Origin: Cupriavidus necator N-1
GTDB taxonomy: Bacteria; Pseudomonadota; Gammaproteobacteria; Burkholderiales; Burkholderiaceae
Length of the DNA: 64,000 nt
Assembly: GCF_000219215.1 (NCBI RefSeq)
Contig: NC_015723.1
Span: 1,922,001 to 1,986,000, forward strand
Reading direction: 5' to 3'
Part shown: positions 7,764-16,042 of the stretch, piece by piece
How positions within the stretch are numbered: position 1 is the first letter of the stretch
Layout of the letters: each line of letters begins with the position of its first letter
Program-made: the position numbers and the translations under genes
The notes under the pieces: model-generated
Seen by the model: the letters and a program-made list of their open reading frames with translations, nothing else
Database searches by the model: none
Told to the model about the DNA's origin: nothing

Positions 7764-9419
7764 ATGTCGCAAACCGTTGACTACATCGTGGTAGGCGCCG
7801 GCTCGGCCGGGTGTGTGCTGGCCAACCGGCTCAGCGAAGACGGCCGGTATTCCGTCTGCCTGCTGGAGGCCGGCCCGCCCGACCGCTACCCGTGGATCCA
7901 TATCCCGATCGGCTATGGCAAGACCATGTTCCACAAGCAAGTGAACTGGGGCTTCTATACGGATCCCGATCCCAACATGCTCAATCGCCGCATCTACTGG
8001 CCGCGCGGCCGCACGCTGGGCGGCAGCAGCGCCATCAACGGCCTGATCTACGTACGCGGCCAGCGCGAGGACTATGACCACTGGGAGACGCTGGGCAATC
8101 CGGGCTGGGGCTGGGACAACTGCCTGCCCTACTTCCGCAAGCTCGAGAACAACGACCTTGGCGCCGGCCCCACGCGCGGCACCGACGGCCCGCTGAACGC
8201 GACCTCGATCGACCGGCAGCATCCGCTGGTCGATGCCTTCATCGGCGCCGGCCAGGCCCTTGGCCTGCCGCGCCAGACCGACTTCAACGGTGGCGACCAG
8301 GAGGGCGTGGGCTATTACCAGCTCACCACCCGCAACGGCTGGCGTTGCTCCACCGCGGTGGCCTACCTGCGTCCAGTGCGCGGGCGCACGAACCTGCGCG
8401 TCGAGACCGATGCCCACACCACCGGGATCCTGTTCGAAGGCAAGCGTGCAGTGGGCGTGCGCTACACCCAGCATGGCCAGCGCTACATCCTGCGGGCGCG
8501 GCGCGAGGTAATCCTGTGCGCCGGCGCGCTGCAATCGCCGCAGTTGCTGCAGCTGTCGGGCATCGGCCCGGCGCCGTTGATGCAGGACCTGGGCGTACCG
8601 GTGGTGCATGCCCTGCCGGGCGTGGGCGAGAACCTGCAGGACCATCTGCAGGTGCGGCTGATCTACGAGGTGGCAAAGCCGATCACCACCAACGACCAGC
8701 TGCGCTCGCTGACGGGCAAGGCGCGCATGGGCCTGGAATGGCTGCTGATGCGCAAGGGGCCGCTGGCGATCGGCATCAACCAGGGCGCGATGTTCTGCCG
8801 CGCATTGCCGCAGGAAAGCGCCACGCCGGACACGCAGTTCCATTTCTCGACCCTGTCCGCCGACATGGCGGGCGGCATGGTGCATCCCTTCTCCGGCTGC
8901 ACCTATTCGGTATGCCAGCTGCGGCCCGAGTCGCGCGGCACGGTGCGGATCCGCTCGACCGACCCTTATGAGCCGCCGTCGATGCAGCCCAACTACCTGT
9001 CGGCCGAGCTGGACCGGCGCTGTACCGTGGCAGCGGTGCGCTACGCCCGGCGCGTGGCGCAGACCGAACCGATGCGCGGCCTGATGAAACGCGAGTTCCG
9101 GCCGGGCGACGAGGTGCGCAGCGACGAAGAGATCCTGCATTTCTGCCGCGAGTACGGCGCCACCATCTTTCATCCGTCCGGCACCGCGAAAATGGGTCCC
9201 GCCGCCGATCCGCTGGCCGTGGTCGATGCACGCCTGCGCGTGCATGGCGTGGGCGGGCTGCGCGTGGTGGACTGCTCGGTGATGCCCACGCTGGTCTCGG
9301 GCAACACCAACGTACCAGTGGTGATGATGGCCGAGCGCGCGGCCGACTTCATCCGCGAAGACGCTAGGCGGGAAATGCATCCCGTCGACGTTGCGACCCC
9401 GATGGCAGCAGCCGCCTGA
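7764..9419 (+). CDS. GMC family FAD-dependent oxidoreductase (choline dehydrogenase-like)
   Basis: This 551-residue flavoprotein opens with the FAD dinucleotide fold VGAGSAGCVLANRLSED (about residues 9-25) and LLEAGPPD. It has the GMC motif around GGSSAINGLIYVRGQ and, near the C terminus, HPSGTAKMG and VSGNTNVPV, which carry the catalytic His and Asn. GMC enzymes oxidise alcohols to aldehydes or acids. Substrate unknown. GGAG lies upstream of the ATG. An MFS permease follows on the same strand, which suggests uptake plus oxidation of one substrate under the divergent IclR regulator. Confidence 0.92.
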   Translation: MSQTVDYIVVGAGSAGCVLANRLSEDGRYSVCLLEAGPPDRYPWIHIPIGYGKTMFHKQVNWGFYTDPDPNMLNRRIYWPRGRTLGGSSAINGLIYVRGQREDYDHWETLGNPGWGWDNCLPYFRKLENNDLGAGPTRGTDGPLNATSIDRQHPLVDAFIGAGQALGLPRQTDFNGGDQEGVGYYQLTTRNGWRCSTAVAYLRPVRGRTNLRVETDAHTTGILFEGKRAVGVRYTQHGQRYILRARREVILCAGALQSPQLLQLSGIGPAPLMQDLGVPVVHALPGVGENLQDHLQVRLIYEVAKPITTNDQLRSLTGKARMGLEWLLMRKGPLAIGINQGAMFCRALPQESATPDTQFHFSTLSADMAGGMVHPFSGCTYSVCQLRPESRGTVRIRSTDPYEPPSMQPNYLSAELDRRCTVAAVRYARRVAQTEPMRGLMKREFRPGDEVRSDEEILHFCREYGATIFHPSGTAKMGPAADPLAVVDARLRVHGVGGLRVVDCSVMPTLVSGNTNVPVVMMAERAADFIREDARREMHPVDVATPMAAAA

Positions 9420-9548
9420 GCGGGTTGCGCCAATCCTGATTGCGAACAACCAAGGCCAGGCATCCATAACAAGGCCAAACCCTGCAGTGCATCCGGCGTC
9501 CATAACCATCCTTCCAGAGGACGCCGCCCATCACCAGAGGAGACAAGC

Positions 9549-10877
9549 ATGACAAGCCCCAACGAACAGGCGATCCGCAAGGTCGCGCTGGCGTCCGTGA
9601 TCGGCGCCACCATCGAGTGGTATGACTTCTTCCTGTACGGCGTGGTCGCCGGCCTGGTCTTCAACAAGCTGTACTTCCCCGGCAATGACCCGCTGGTGGC
9701 CACCATCCTGGCCTACACCACCTTTGCGGTGGGCTTTGTCACGCGGCCGCTGGGCGGCGTGATCTTCGGGCACTTTGGCGACAAGGTCGGCCGCAAGAGC
9801 ATGCTGGTGATCACGCTGATGATCATGGGCGTGTCCACCTTCCTGATCGGACTGGTGCCGACCTACGACAGCATCGGCATCCTGGCGCCGATCCTGTTGC
9901 TTCTGCTGCGCGTGCTGCAGGGCATCGGCCTGGGCGGCGAATGGGGCGGCGCGGTGCTGATGGCCTATGAGTACGCGCCGCCGGGCAAACGGGGCTTCTA
10001 TGCGTCGCTGCCGCAGATCGGGCTGGCGATCGGACTGTGCCTGGCATCCGGCGTGGTGGCGCTGCTGTCGCTGACCCTGACCGATGCGCAGTTCCTGGCC
10101 TGGGGCTGGCGCGTGGCCTTCCTGATCTCAGCGGGGATGGTGTTCGTGGGCATGTATATCCGCCTCAACGTCAAGGAGACGCCTGAATTCGCCGTGATCA
10201 AGCAGCGCAATGCCGAGACCCAGATTCCCTTTGTCGACATGATGCGGCGCTACCCCGGCAATATCCTCAAGGGCATGGGCGCGCGCTATATCGACGGAGT
10301 CTTCTTCAACATCTTCGGCGTGTTCTCGATCACCTACCTGACTCAGACCATCCATATCAGCCGGACTGAAGCGCTGGTCGGCGTGATGGCGGCGGCCATT
10401 GCGATGTGCTTCTTCATTCCGTTCTTCGGCCACCTGTCCGACCGCATCGGCCGCACCCGCGTGTATTTCTGGGGCTCGCTGATCACGGCCTTGTCCGCGT
10501 TCCCGGCGTTCTGGCTGATGCTGAACAGCGGCGGCAACACCATGCTGCTGTGGCTGTCCATCGTGGTGCCGTTCGGCATCCTCTACGCCGCGGTCTACGG
10601 CCCGGAAGCGGCGCTGTTCTGCGAGCTGTTCGATGCCAGGGTGCGATATACCGGCATTTCGTTCGTCTACCAGTTCTCGGGGATCTTCGCGTCCGGCATC
10701 ACGCCCATCATCGCCACGGCACTGCTCAGGTCGGGCGGCGGCAAGCCCTGGCAGATCTGCGCCTACGTGGCCTTCGCGGGGGTGGTGTCGGCGTTGTCGG
10801 TGGCGCTGATCGGGCGGGGCGAAGGCTCCCAGGCGCCGCGCGAAAACGGCATGCCGCTGCGCGGTCCGGCACGCTAG
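9549..10877 (+). CDS. MFS transporter, metabolite:H+ symporter (MHS) type
   Basis: A 442-residue permease with about 12 membrane segments. The MHS pattern is visible: IEWYDFFLYG in TM1, then GHFGDKVGRKSMLV in the loop between TM2 and TM3, and GLGGEWGGAVLMAYEYAP in TM4-5. Characterised relatives (KgtP, ProP, ShiA) import organic acids or betaines with protons. GAGGAG precedes the ATG. It lies about 130 bases behind the GMC oxidoreductase and is probably co-expressed. Confidence 0.92.
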   Translation: MTSPNEQAIRKVALASVIGATIEWYDFFLYGVVAGLVFNKLYFPGNDPLVATILAYTTFAVGFVTRPLGGVIFGHFGDKVGRKSMLVITLMIMGVSTFLIGLVPTYDSIGILAPILLLLLRVLQGIGLGGEWGGAVLMAYEYAPPGKRGFYASLPQIGLAIGLCLASGVVALLSLTLTDAQFLAWGWRVAFLISAGMVFVGMYIRLNVKETPEFAVIKQRNAETQIPFVDMMRRYPGNILKGMGARYIDGVFFNIFGVFSITYLTQTIHISRTEALVGVMAAAIAMCFFIPFFGHLSDRIGRTRVYFWGSLITALSAFPAFWLMLNSGGNTMLLWLSIVVPFGILYAAVYGPEAALFCELFDARVRYTGISFVYQFSGIFASGITPIIATALLRSGGGKPWQICAYVAFAGVVSALSVALIGRGEGSQAPRENGMPLRGPAR

Positions 10878-10945
10878 GCGTGGAGCGGGCCGCCGCCCGC
10901 CGGCAATGTCTTAGAATGGCGCAACGCCAATGACAGGGACATTGC

Positions 10946-11671
10946 ATGCAAACTCCGGACGGCACCGGTGCGGCCGCCGCCCCGCTCCTGCCCAGGGTCG
11001 TGCGCCAGCGGCTGCACGACACCGTGGTCGACCACCTGCGCAACTTTATCGTCGAGGGGGTGCTGCCGCCGGGCATGAAGCTCAATGAGCGCGAGCTGTG
11101 TGAAACGCTGGGCATCTCGCGCACGCCGCTGCGCGAGGCGCTGAAGGTGCTGGCCGCCGAGGGGCTGATCGAGATCTCGCCCAACCGCGGCGCGAGCGTG
11201 TCACGGATGAGCGAGGCCGAGGCCTGGGAAGCCTTCGAGCTGATGAGCGGCCTGGAGGCCTTTGCCGGGGAGCTGGCGTGCGAGCGCATCACGCCGCCGG
11301 AGCTGGCCGAGATCAAGGCGCTGCACTACGCCATGCTTGCCTGCCGCGCGCAGAACGACCTGCCCGGCTATTACGCCCGCAACCAGGAAATCCATGACCG
11401 CATTGCCGACGCCGCGCGCAACCAGACGCTACAGCAGACCTACCTGACGCTCAACCGGCGGCTCAAGGCGATGCGTTTCCGCTCCAACCACCAGCCCGGC
11501 AAATGGGACCGCGCCGTGCACGACCACGAGGAGATGATCCGCGCGCTGGAAGCCCGCGACGGCAAGCGGCTGTCGGCCATCCTGCGCCAGCACTTGCTGG
11601 AGAAGCGCGCCGCGCTGATGCAGATCCATCCCGACCCGATCGCCGGCGCGCCGGCGCTGCCGAACGCCTGA
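10946..11671 (+). CDS. GntR family regulator, FCD subfamily
   Basis: A 241-residue regulator. The winged HTH spans about residues 20-85 (VVDHLRNFIVEGVLPPGMKLNERELCETLGISRTPLREAL region), and a helical FCD domain follows. Co-oriented with the MFS gene and 68 bases behind it. It may add a second layer of control to the GMC-MFS genes, since an IclR regulator already faces them. Effector unknown. Confidence 0.9.
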   Translation: MQTPDGTGAAAAPLLPRVVRQRLHDTVVDHLRNFIVEGVLPPGMKLNERELCETLGISRTPLREALKVLAAEGLIEISPNRGASVSRMSEAEAWEAFELMSGLEAFAGELACERITPPELAEIKALHYAMLACRAQNDLPGYYARNQEIHDRIADAARNQTLQQTYLTLNRRLKAMRFRSNHQPGKWDRAVHDHEEMIRALEARDGKRLSAILRQHLLEKRAALMQIHPDPIAGAPALPNA

Positions 11672-11689
11672 GGCCTCGACCCTGAGCTG

Positions 11690-12358
11690 TCAGGCGGCCG
11701 CCCCCGCATCGGGGCGATCCAGGTACCCGCCGACGATACGGACCAGCAGCGGCAGCTTGCCGGTAAAGAAGTGGTCCGCCCCCGGCACCACCACCACGGG
11801 CAGCCCCTGCGGGCGCGCCCAGTCGAACAGCGCGCCGAGTTCCGCGCGCTCGTCACGCTCGCCATGGACCACCAGGCAATCGGCGGGCACGGCCGGCGTG
11901 TCATAGCTGCGATGCGCCTTGACGGTGCCGTAAGGCGTGCCGGCAAGCACCAGGTGCCGGATCGGCACGGACTGCGCCGCCAGCGTGGCGGCGACATGGG
12001 CCATCACGAACGCACCAAAGGAAAAGCCTGCCAGTGCCAGCGGCAGGCCGGGATGGGCCTCGCGCAGATGGGCGATGACGGCGAGCATGTCCTGCGCCTC
12101 GCCGCTGCCCTGGTCATGCTCGCCCGCGGACCCCTCGACCCCGCGGAAATTCGGCCGCACCGTCAGGAAGCCGCGTGCCACCAGCGCCTTGGCCAGCTGG
12201 TGCGGCACCTTGTGCGTGGCCGAGCCGCCCAGCAGCGGATGCGGATGCGCCACCACGGCGATGCCTCGCGGCGCGCCGGCGGGACGGTCGACCAACATTT
12301 CAATCTGCCCGGCCTCGCCGCCGAGCTGCGCCTTTTCCGTGCCTGACGGAACAGTCAT
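11690..12358 (-). CDS. Alpha/beta hydrolase (COG2945-like)
   Basis: 222 residues from ATG 12358, chosen over an ATG seven codons upstream because AGGAG sits at good spacing. The family pattern is HPHPLLGGSATHKVP, RPNFRGVEGSAGEHD, the nucleophile elbow GFSFG, the acid in HGERDE and a catalytic His in PGADHFF. Members are small serine hydrolases of mostly unknown substrate. It is convergent with the GntR gene. Confidence 0.85.
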   Translation of the reverse strand: MTVPSGTEKAQLGGEAGQIEMLVDRPAGAPRGIAVVAHPHPLLGGSATHKVPHQLAKALVARGFLTVRPNFRGVEGSAGEHDQGSGEAQDMLAVIAHLREAHPGLPLALAGFSFGAFVMAHVAATLAAQSVPIRHLVLAGTPYGTVKAHRSYDTPAVPADCLVVHGERDERAELGALFDWARPQGLPVVVVPGADHFFTGKLPLLVRIVGGYLDRPDAGAAA

Positions 12359-12836
12359 GCCTTCTCCTGGTGATGACAATGGGCCGCCTGCGGCCCGAAA
12401 ACCGTGATGGTAATGCCATTCCCGCAGGCCGCGCCGGCTGGCGCCCGGCCCTGCACCGCGCGCCGCGCGCGCGTATCCGTATCAAAATGTCAGCCAGTGC
12501 ACCATCCGGCACCCCTCGGAGCTGGGTGGCGCATCCGCTTTCGTATAATTCTGCGAACCGCGGCAAGGCCGTTTACCGTTTTCCCCTGGGCCCCGCCGCC
12601 ATCGGTCAGCACGTCCCGTGTCACGCGCACCGGCCTGCCAGGCAGCCCGCCGCGCTTCGTGCCCTGACCAGACTTCGCCGAAGGGAGCGCCAGCGAGCGG
12701 TCATCCCTTCCCGTGTTCATTGCCGGTGTTCCGGCCGTTCCCGCGTCCCATCGCCGCCGCATCCGACGCATGCCAGCGCGATGCTTTGCCGATGCCGGAG
12801 CCGCCGCAAGCCGTCACCATCCGACGAGATTCCGCC
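12359..12836. other. Intergenic region upstream of the mechanosensitive channel
   Basis: No convincing gene was found in this 478-base stretch. It must hold the hydrolase promoter (reading left) and the channel promoter (reading right). The only clear element is a TATAAT at 12544-12549 on the plus strand. No good -35 hexamer stands 17 bases before it. If it is used, the channel mRNA has a leader of roughly 280 bases. Confidence 0.5.
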
Positions 12837-15302
12837 ATGAGCAAAGTTTCACGGCTCGCACTGGGCCTTGCGTTCGCTGCGCTATGCCACCTGATGCCGG
12901 CCACGCTGCCCGCCGCCCTGGCCGCCCCGGCATCCGAAGCGGCTCCAGAGGCCGGCGCCCAGCAGGCGCCCGCCATCACCCACGGCGAGGCCACCGCCGA
13001 ACTCAAGCGCTTGCAGACCGAGCAGGACCGCATCAAGCAGCAGGCCTCCGACCCGGATGGCAACACCAGGCTGCATGAACTCGAAGAAGCGCTGCAAAAG
13101 CTCAGTGCCGACGTCGCCAAGCTGTCTTCGGCCCTGACGCCGCAGCGTGCGCAGCTGCAGGCGCAGCTGGACGTGCTGGGTCCGCCACCGGCGGACGGCA
13201 CCACCAAGGAAGCGCCTGCGGTCGTCAGGCAGCGCGCCGAACTGAATGCGCGCCGTGCACAGCTTGACGCACAACTCAAGCAGGCGGGCGAGAGCAAGGC
13301 GAACATCGCAAACCTGAGCGACCAGCTGGCGCGGCTGCAGCGCAGCCAGATCAAGGACCAGCTCGCGCTGCGCTCCGAGAGCATCCTGAATCCGCAGTTC
13401 TGGAAGCCGCTGGCCAGCCCGACGCAGGAAGACCAGGCGCGCCTGGCCACCTTTACCGACCAGGTGGTGCCAATGGCGCAACTGGCCTGGCAGCCGTCAC
13501 AGCGCGCCGCCACCATCGCCTTGCTGCTGCTGGCCCTGGCCGTATGGACCCTGGGCCGGCGCCTGGCCGAACGGGCACTGGCGTGGTTCTGCCTGAACAA
13601 GCTGCCGGCGACGCGTTTGCGCCGCAGCGCCCTGGCGCTGGCCACCACGATGGCCACCGTGTGCACCACCGGGCTGGCGGTACAGCTGGTCTACAACGCC
13701 TTCACGCGCAACTACGAACTGCCGCCGGACCTGACGGAGTTGTACGGCCAGCTGCTCAAGCTGACGCTGACCAGCGCGCTGATCGCGGGCCTGGGGCGCG
13801 CGCTGCTGTGCACGCGCCATCCCTCCTGGCGCCTGCCGGCGCTGGCCGATCCGGTCGCGCTGGCGATGAAGCCGTTCCCCGCCGTGCTGGCCGGCCTGCT
13901 GCTGCTGGCCGGCACGCTCGAGCAACTGAACCGCATTGCCGATACCAGCGTGCAGGTCACGCTGCTGTGGCGCGGGCTGGTGTCGCTGGTGGTGGTGCTG
14001 ACCATCGGCGCCGCGCTGCTGCGCGCCAACCGCGTGCGCAACGTGCTGGCCGCCGCGGGCGAGCGGCCCGAGGCGCGCGCCACCCTGGCGGGCATGATCC
14101 ACGCCGGCGTGTCGGTCATCGTGCTGGTGTCGGTGGTGGCGCTGCTGGCCGGCTATATCAGCTTTGCGCGCTTCCTGACCTACGAGCTGGTCTGGTTCGA
14201 CATCGTGCTGTGCAGCCTGTACTTGCTGACCCAGGTTACGCGCGACGTCTGCGAAAGCCTGCTCTCGACCAACTACGCCAGCGGGCGCGTCATCAAGCAG
14301 CTGTTCGGCGTGGACGATTCGCACCTGGAGCAGGCGTCCACCATCCTGTCAGGCATCGGCGCCAGCGTGCTGCTGCTGGTGGCGGTGCTGGCGCTGCTGA
14401 CAGGCGGCTTCGGCACCACACCCGCGGACCTGCTCAACAGCCTGGTAATGGTGCTGGGCGGCGAGAAGCTGCACAGCCTCAACATCATGCCCGACCGCAT
14501 CCTGAATGCGCTGATCGCTCTCGGAGTCGGCATCTGGCTGCTGCGCTCGGTGCGGCGCTGGCTCGATGGGGAACTGCTGCCCAAGGTCTGCAAGGAGCCG
14601 GGCCTGCGCGCCTCGCTGATCACGCTGTACAGCAATGTCGGCTATGTGTTGCTGGTGCTGCTGGTGCTGTCGCTGCTGGGCGTGCGCTGGGACAACCTGG
14701 CGTGGATCGTCAGCGCGCTGTCGGTGGGCATCGGCTTCGGCCTGCAGGAGATCGTGAAGAACTTCGTCTCCGGCCTGATCCTGCTGACCGAGCGGCCGGT
14801 CAAGGTGGGCGACATGGTCAGCATTGCCGGCGTGGAGGGCGATATCCGCCGCATCAACGTGCGCGCCACCGAGATCCAGCTGGGCGACCGCTCCACCGTG
14901 ATCGTGCCCAACTCGCAGCTGATCTCGCAGAACCTGCGCAACGTGACCATGAGCAACAGCACCCAGGGGGTGGCGTCGCTGCAACTCACCTTCCCCCTGA
15001 ATACCGACCCCGAACAGCTGCGCGACCTGCTGCTGGATGTCTACCGCGAGAACGAGACCATCCTCGACGTGCCGGCTCCCTCAGTCATGTTCAGCCAGCT
15101 GGCGCCCAACGGCATCACGCTGTCGGTGACGGGCTATGTCGGCAGCCCCCGCATCGCCGCCAACACGCGCAGCGACCTGTTGTTCGAGATCCTCAAGCGC
15201 CTGCGCGCCGCCGACATCTCGCTGTCGGTGCCGCAATCGCTGCGGCTGGAAAACATGCCGCCATTCGGGCAGGAGCCAGAGCGCGCGCTGGCCGCCGGCT
15301 GA
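12837..15302 (+). CDS. Large mechanosensitive ion channel, MscS family with N-terminal DUF3772-like region
   Basis: 821 residues from ATG 12837, where a signal peptide begins (SRLALGLAFAALCHL). The frame is open upstream but lacks sense. The order is signal peptide, periplasmic coiled-coil region (about residues 40-190, rich in Gln/Ala/Leu), roughly ten membrane segments, then the MscS pore and beta domain around residues 620-730 (VGIGFGLQEIVKNFVSGL, RPVKVGDMV, TVIVPNSQLIS). The family releases solutes during hypo-osmotic shock. No operon partner. Confidence 0.9.
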   Translation: MSKVSRLALGLAFAALCHLMPATLPAALAAPASEAAPEAGAQQAPAITHGEATAELKRLQTEQDRIKQQASDPDGNTRLHELEEALQKLSADVAKLSSALTPQRAQLQAQLDVLGPPPADGTTKEAPAVVRQRAELNARRAQLDAQLKQAGESKANIANLSDQLARLQRSQIKDQLALRSESILNPQFWKPLASPTQEDQARLATFTDQVVPMAQLAWQPSQRAATIALLLLALAVWTLGRRLAERALAWFCLNKLPATRLRRSALALATTMATVCTTGLAVQLVYNAFTRNYELPPDLTELYGQLLKLTLTSALIAGLGRALLCTRHPSWRLPALADPVALAMKPFPAVLAGLLLLAGTLEQLNRIADTSVQVTLLWRGLVSLVVVLTIGAALLRANRVRNVLAAAGERPEARATLAGMIHAGVSVIVLVSVVALLAGYISFARFLTYELVWFDIVLCSLYLLTQVTRDVCESLLSTNYASGRVIKQLFGVDDSHLEQASTILSGIGASVLLLVAVLALLTGGFGTTPADLLNSLVMVLGGEKLHSLNIMPDRILNALIALGVGIWLLRSVRRWLDGELLPKVCKEPGLRASLITLYSNVGYVLLVLLVLSLLGVRWDNLAWIVSALSVGIGFGLQEIVKNFVSGLILLTERPVKVGDMVSIAGVEGDIRRINVRATEIQLGDRSTVIVPNSQLISQNLRNVTMSNSTQGVASLQLTFPLNTDPEQLRDLLLDVYRENETILDVPAPSVMFSQLAPNGITLSVTGYVGSPRIAANTRSDLLFEILKRLRAADISLSVPQSLRLENMPPFGQEPERALAAG

Positions 15303-15423
15303 CCAGCACCGGCATTAAAGCAGCCGTTACAACCCTAACAAGTCGCCGGCCGCGCCGAAACACATTGAGGGGCACTTTGCGTCCATCATGAATGCACACA
15401 AGCTGCATCAGAAGGAGTCCGAT

Positions 15424-15789
15424 ATGCGCCCCTCCACCCGAATCGTTTCAGCGGTTGCCCTGAGCGTGGCGCTGGTGGCAGCCGGCCCGGCGTCGGCGCG
15501 CGACCGCTACCACCACGGCGGCGGCTCGAATGCCGGAGCGATGCTGGCTGTCGGCGCCCTGGTCGGCCTGGCCTTTGGCGCGGCCCTGGCTTCGGCGCCA
15601 GTCATGGCGGCACCGCCCCCTGTCACCTACGCCCCGGCGCCGGTGACCTACGCGCCGGCTCCCGTCTCATACGCACCGCCGGCAGCGCCGCCAGGCTATT
15701 GCTACCGCGACTACGACCGTGCCTACGTGCCTTGCGGTCCGCAGCCGCCGGGGTATTACGAACAGCAGCAGCCGTATTACGGTTATTGA
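15424..15789 (+). CDS. Small exported glycine/proline/tyrosine-rich protein
   Basis: 121 residues from ATG 15424, with AAGGAG at 15412-15417. An ATG 12 codons upstream lacks a ribosome site. It has a signal peptide ending near ASA (residue 25), a His/Gly patch (YHHGGGSNAG), a short hydrophobic glycine-zipper-like stretch (MLAVGALVGLAFGAALASAP) and three YAPAPV-type repeats, then a Tyr/Pro/Gln-rich tail. Such proteins are common in Cupriavidus-like genomes with no known function. A strong hairpin terminator follows. Confidence 0.75.
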   Translation: MRPSTRIVSAVALSVALVAAGPASARDRYHHGGGSNAGAMLAVGALVGLAFGAALASAPVMAAPPPVTYAPAPVTYAPAPVSYAPPAAPPGYCYRDYDRAYVPCGPQPPGYYEQQQPYYGY

Positions 15790-15811
15790 ATAAGGCGGCT
15801 GTGCAAAAAAG

Positions 15812-15840
15812 AAACGCCCCATGCCAAGCATGGGGCGTTT
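15812..15840. terminator. Hairpin terminator, probably bidirectional
   Basis: A perfect 13-bp stem, AAACGCCCCATGC against GCATGGGGCGTTT, with a three-base loop, lies 23 bases behind the small exported protein. A-rich and T-rich flanks on the two sides could serve both directions, including transcripts of the convergent czcA gene. Confidence 0.85.
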
Positions 15841-15887
15841 GTCTTGAAGATACCGGCAAGCATGCGCCGCACAGACTACCGATTGGG

Positions 15888-16016
15888 TGCTCCCTCTCCC
15901 GCTTGCGGGAGAGGGCTGGGGTGAGGGCGGGCCTGTCGACGAAGTGATGCCTGTCGGTATGCCAGTGCCTATCCTCACCCCCTGCCCCTCTCCCGCAAGC
16001 GGGAGAGGGGAGCAAA
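15888..16016. repeat. Paired palindromic intergenic repeat, copy A
   Basis: Two inverted units sit about 40 bases apart: 15888-15931 and 15973-16016. Each contains CTCTCCCGC..GCGGGAGAG as a self-complementary core plus a GGGTGAGGG-type tail. The same element recurs at 47685-47806, also paired, and at 30427-30460 as a single unit. It resembles REP/BIME-type elements. Its position between convergent gene ends is typical. Confidence 0.8.
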
Positions 16017-16042
16017 CCAGCGGGACGCGAGACGATGTCGCC

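Noticed and set aside
7728..9509. A 593-codon minus-strand frame across the GMC oxidoreductase
   Set aside because: Low-complexity, His/Arg/Ala-rich translation and no ribosome site. The GMC gene on the other strand has full family motifs.
12404..12667. An 87-codon plus-strand frame before the mechanosensitive channel
   Set aside because: Pro/Arg-rich low-complexity translation with no ribosome site or motif.
15888..16016. Short repeated hairpins that could suggest a CRISPR array
   Set aside because: Only two inverted units with no regular spacers, and the same pair recurs elsewhere. This is a REP-like element.
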